Shown here: piece by piece, positions 32,258 to 33,599 of the stretch
How the letters are laid out: every line of letters starts with the position of its first letter
Numbering within the stretch: position 1 is the stretch's first letter
NCBI GenBank assembly: GCA_008931825.1
Contig: QXVZ01017585.1
Location: 1 to 33,599, forward strand
Reading direction: 5' to 3'
Length of the DNA stretch: 33,599 bases
Origin: Phallusia fumigata
Lineage: Eukaryota > Chordata > Ascidiacea > Phlebobranchia > Ascidiidae
Notes under the pieces: generated by a model
Database searches by the model: none
What the model saw: only the letters and a program-made list of their open reading frames with translations
What the model was told of the DNA's origin: nothing
Program-made: the position numbers and the translations under genes

Positions 32258-33351
32258 TGTTTTGCTAACCACGCAGAGTGGGTTGTCTTGACGTATTCAT
32301 GTTGAAAAACTAGACGTTGTAAGAAAGCTATAAAAAGATTTCATGATGCTGACATCCTTGTTTCACAAAACTGTCACATGGGTAAAAAATAGTCTTAAAA
32401 TATTTGCCCAGGTGGTAAAATCCATTGTCGCACAAACCATTTTTTGCTCCAGTACAACATGAAACATTATCTTGGACAAACCGACGTCATTTGTGTGTCG
32501 ATGCGTTGGCAAGGTGTTTGTTTCCAAACACATTGATACTTTGGTTGACACTTCCCAGAAAGTGACACACTAAACTATTTCGAGCAATAGACGAAATAGC
32601 CAGTAAGTTGCTGTTAGTCACGGATTTTAAGGTGTCACTATTTCCAACGTCTGATAATACCAACGTGGCAAAAGTTTGCGACTCTTAATGTACAATGTTT
32701 TAATTTTCATTCGAACTTCAGGGTACGAAGTCTCAGAAGTAATCCAATTTTTCAATAACAGCAAAAGATGTTTGTTTTCTGACATGTTGTGTCTTATCGC
32801 AAAAGCAAGTTTTGCGAGATTTCTTTGCAAATACACTACAAAAGTAAAACGCCACACGTTTGTGATGCCAACATGAGTTAAAATAGTCTCAAAAAGGTTT
32901 TCCCTTGCATAAAACCGTCGCACAGTATTATCTACCTATAGCCCAGGAAATGAAATAAATACCAAATACCACCACACAATAATCTAATTACAACAAAGTG
33001 TGAAGTTACAAAAGTTATCATAATGACTAATAATGATGTGACGAGTAGGCGGTTACTGTTTAGCGCTGAGGTAAACCGCTCCAAGCTGTTATGTTACGGA
33101 AAACAAGGTTGGAGTTACTCAAACAGCGGTATGTTGGGATAAGCATGCTACTTTTAATCATTACACTTCTCATTAGGACACGAAATGTATGTGAACAGCA
33201 CTAAAAGCTCGACCAGCTGGGAAAACTGGGAAATTGTTAAGAAGTCTGCTGTAGTTTAATAATCAATATTACTTTATTTAGTTTTAACAGTAATGCACAG
33301 CAGCAACTTGCAAGTTAAGAGGTAAAAGTCACTTCAGTGCAAACTTTAAAA
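32258..33351. other. Spacer between receptor copies 3 and 4
   Basis: There is no gene. This aligns with the sequence downstream of copy 2 as far as about 33210. The remainder is the 5' flank of copy 4. Confidence 0.6.
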
Positions 33352-33599
33352 ATGATGAAACTTGTGAAAAGTCTTTTTTACGGTGAGTATATTTGGCTAA
33401 ATTTAATCGCAGTCAACAGCTGATCAACTATATGCAGGTTTGTTCCTGTACGAAGCAGTGTTTGCCATGTGCCTAAAACAAAGAACAGACACATTTGGCT
33501 CAGTTTCGTATAGAGTTGGTGACAAACCAGAGGATTGCAATTGGACATTTGGATTCAGGAACTTGTCAAGCAATGTCTTTTTATTCATTAAGTTTCAAC
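33352..33599 (+). CDS. CUB-like single-pass receptor, copy 4 (runs off the window)
   Basis: Exon 33352-33382 (31 bases, the same length as exon 1 of copies 2 and 3) ends in G|GTGAGT. Exon 2 starts at 33438 after TATGCAG and is open to the window end. The signal peptide is MMKLVKSLFYG...AVFA. The mature start has GSVSYRVG, DCNWTFGF and VFLFIKF, matching the CUB-like pattern of copies 2 and 3 with low identity. A second ATG, three bases in, could also serve. This copy is clearly more diverged than copies 2 and 3 are from each other. Confidence 0.8.

Larger units (their letters stand above)
25550..33210. repeat. Tandem duplication of the receptor gene unit (about 4.2 kb period)
   Basis: Starts (26206 and 30401), stops (28085 and 32257) and both flanks recur at offsets near 4.2 kb. 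Exons 3 and 5 are nearly identical between copies; exon 2 is much more divergent. Confidence 0.85.

Noticed and set aside
1-33599. tRNA, rRNA, CRISPR array or bacterial operon features
   Set aside because: None were seen. The split genes with GT/AG introns make bacterial features inapplicable, and no cloverleaf-like or regularly spaced repeat array was found.

Overview
The window reads as invertebrate nuclear DNA. Genes are built from many short exons separated by compact, AT-rich introns with GT/AG borders. The protein families present (C-type-lectin/FN3 receptors, a two-domain receptor tyrosine phosphatase, pentraxins, small tyrosine-tailed receptors) and the high allelic divergence suggest an ascidian such as Ciona. 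That identification is inference, not proof. Five single 'n' bases (7794, 11054, 11935, 13557, 23780) appear to be collapsed contig joins. Three of them are flanked by near-identical direct repeats that look like unmerged haplotypes.

Layout. (1) 1-4337, + strand: the 3' part of a receptor gene with a C-type-lectin-like domain, two FN3 domains, one membrane segment and a cytoplasmic tail rich in tyrosine motifs. (2) 13556-5036, - strand, convergent with (1): a receptor-type protein tyrosine phosphatase with two phosphatase domains. Its ectodomain matches that of gene (1) exon by exon, with the same order and intron phases. (3) 14588-13819, - strand: the first three exons of a pentraxin, cut by the join at 13557. 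(4) About 16580-15400, - strand: a decayed second copy of the phosphatase ectodomain and membrane part, with no phosphatase domains. (5) 19619-17480, - strand: a complete five-exon secreted pentraxin of 277 aa. (6) About 21098-22892, + strand: a frameshifted medium-chain dehydrogenase pseudogene. (7) 23897-33599, + strand: four tandem members of a small receptor family, two of them complete at 300 and 299 aa. Each complete member has a signal peptide, a CUB-like domain, a second cysteine-bearing domain, a Thr/Ser stalk, one membrane helix and a short tail ending in conserved tyrosine motifs.

The most interesting reading is a recognition cluster. Genes (1) and (2) look like a paired-receptor system, with a common ectodomain attached to either a phosphotyrosine-docking tail or a tyrosine phosphatase. 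Soluble pentraxins lie next to it. In the small receptor family the membrane-distal domain has diverged much faster than the rest of the protein, as expected for ligand-driven or allelic diversification. The functional link is inference; the gene models, exon phases and paralogy were read directly from the sequence.
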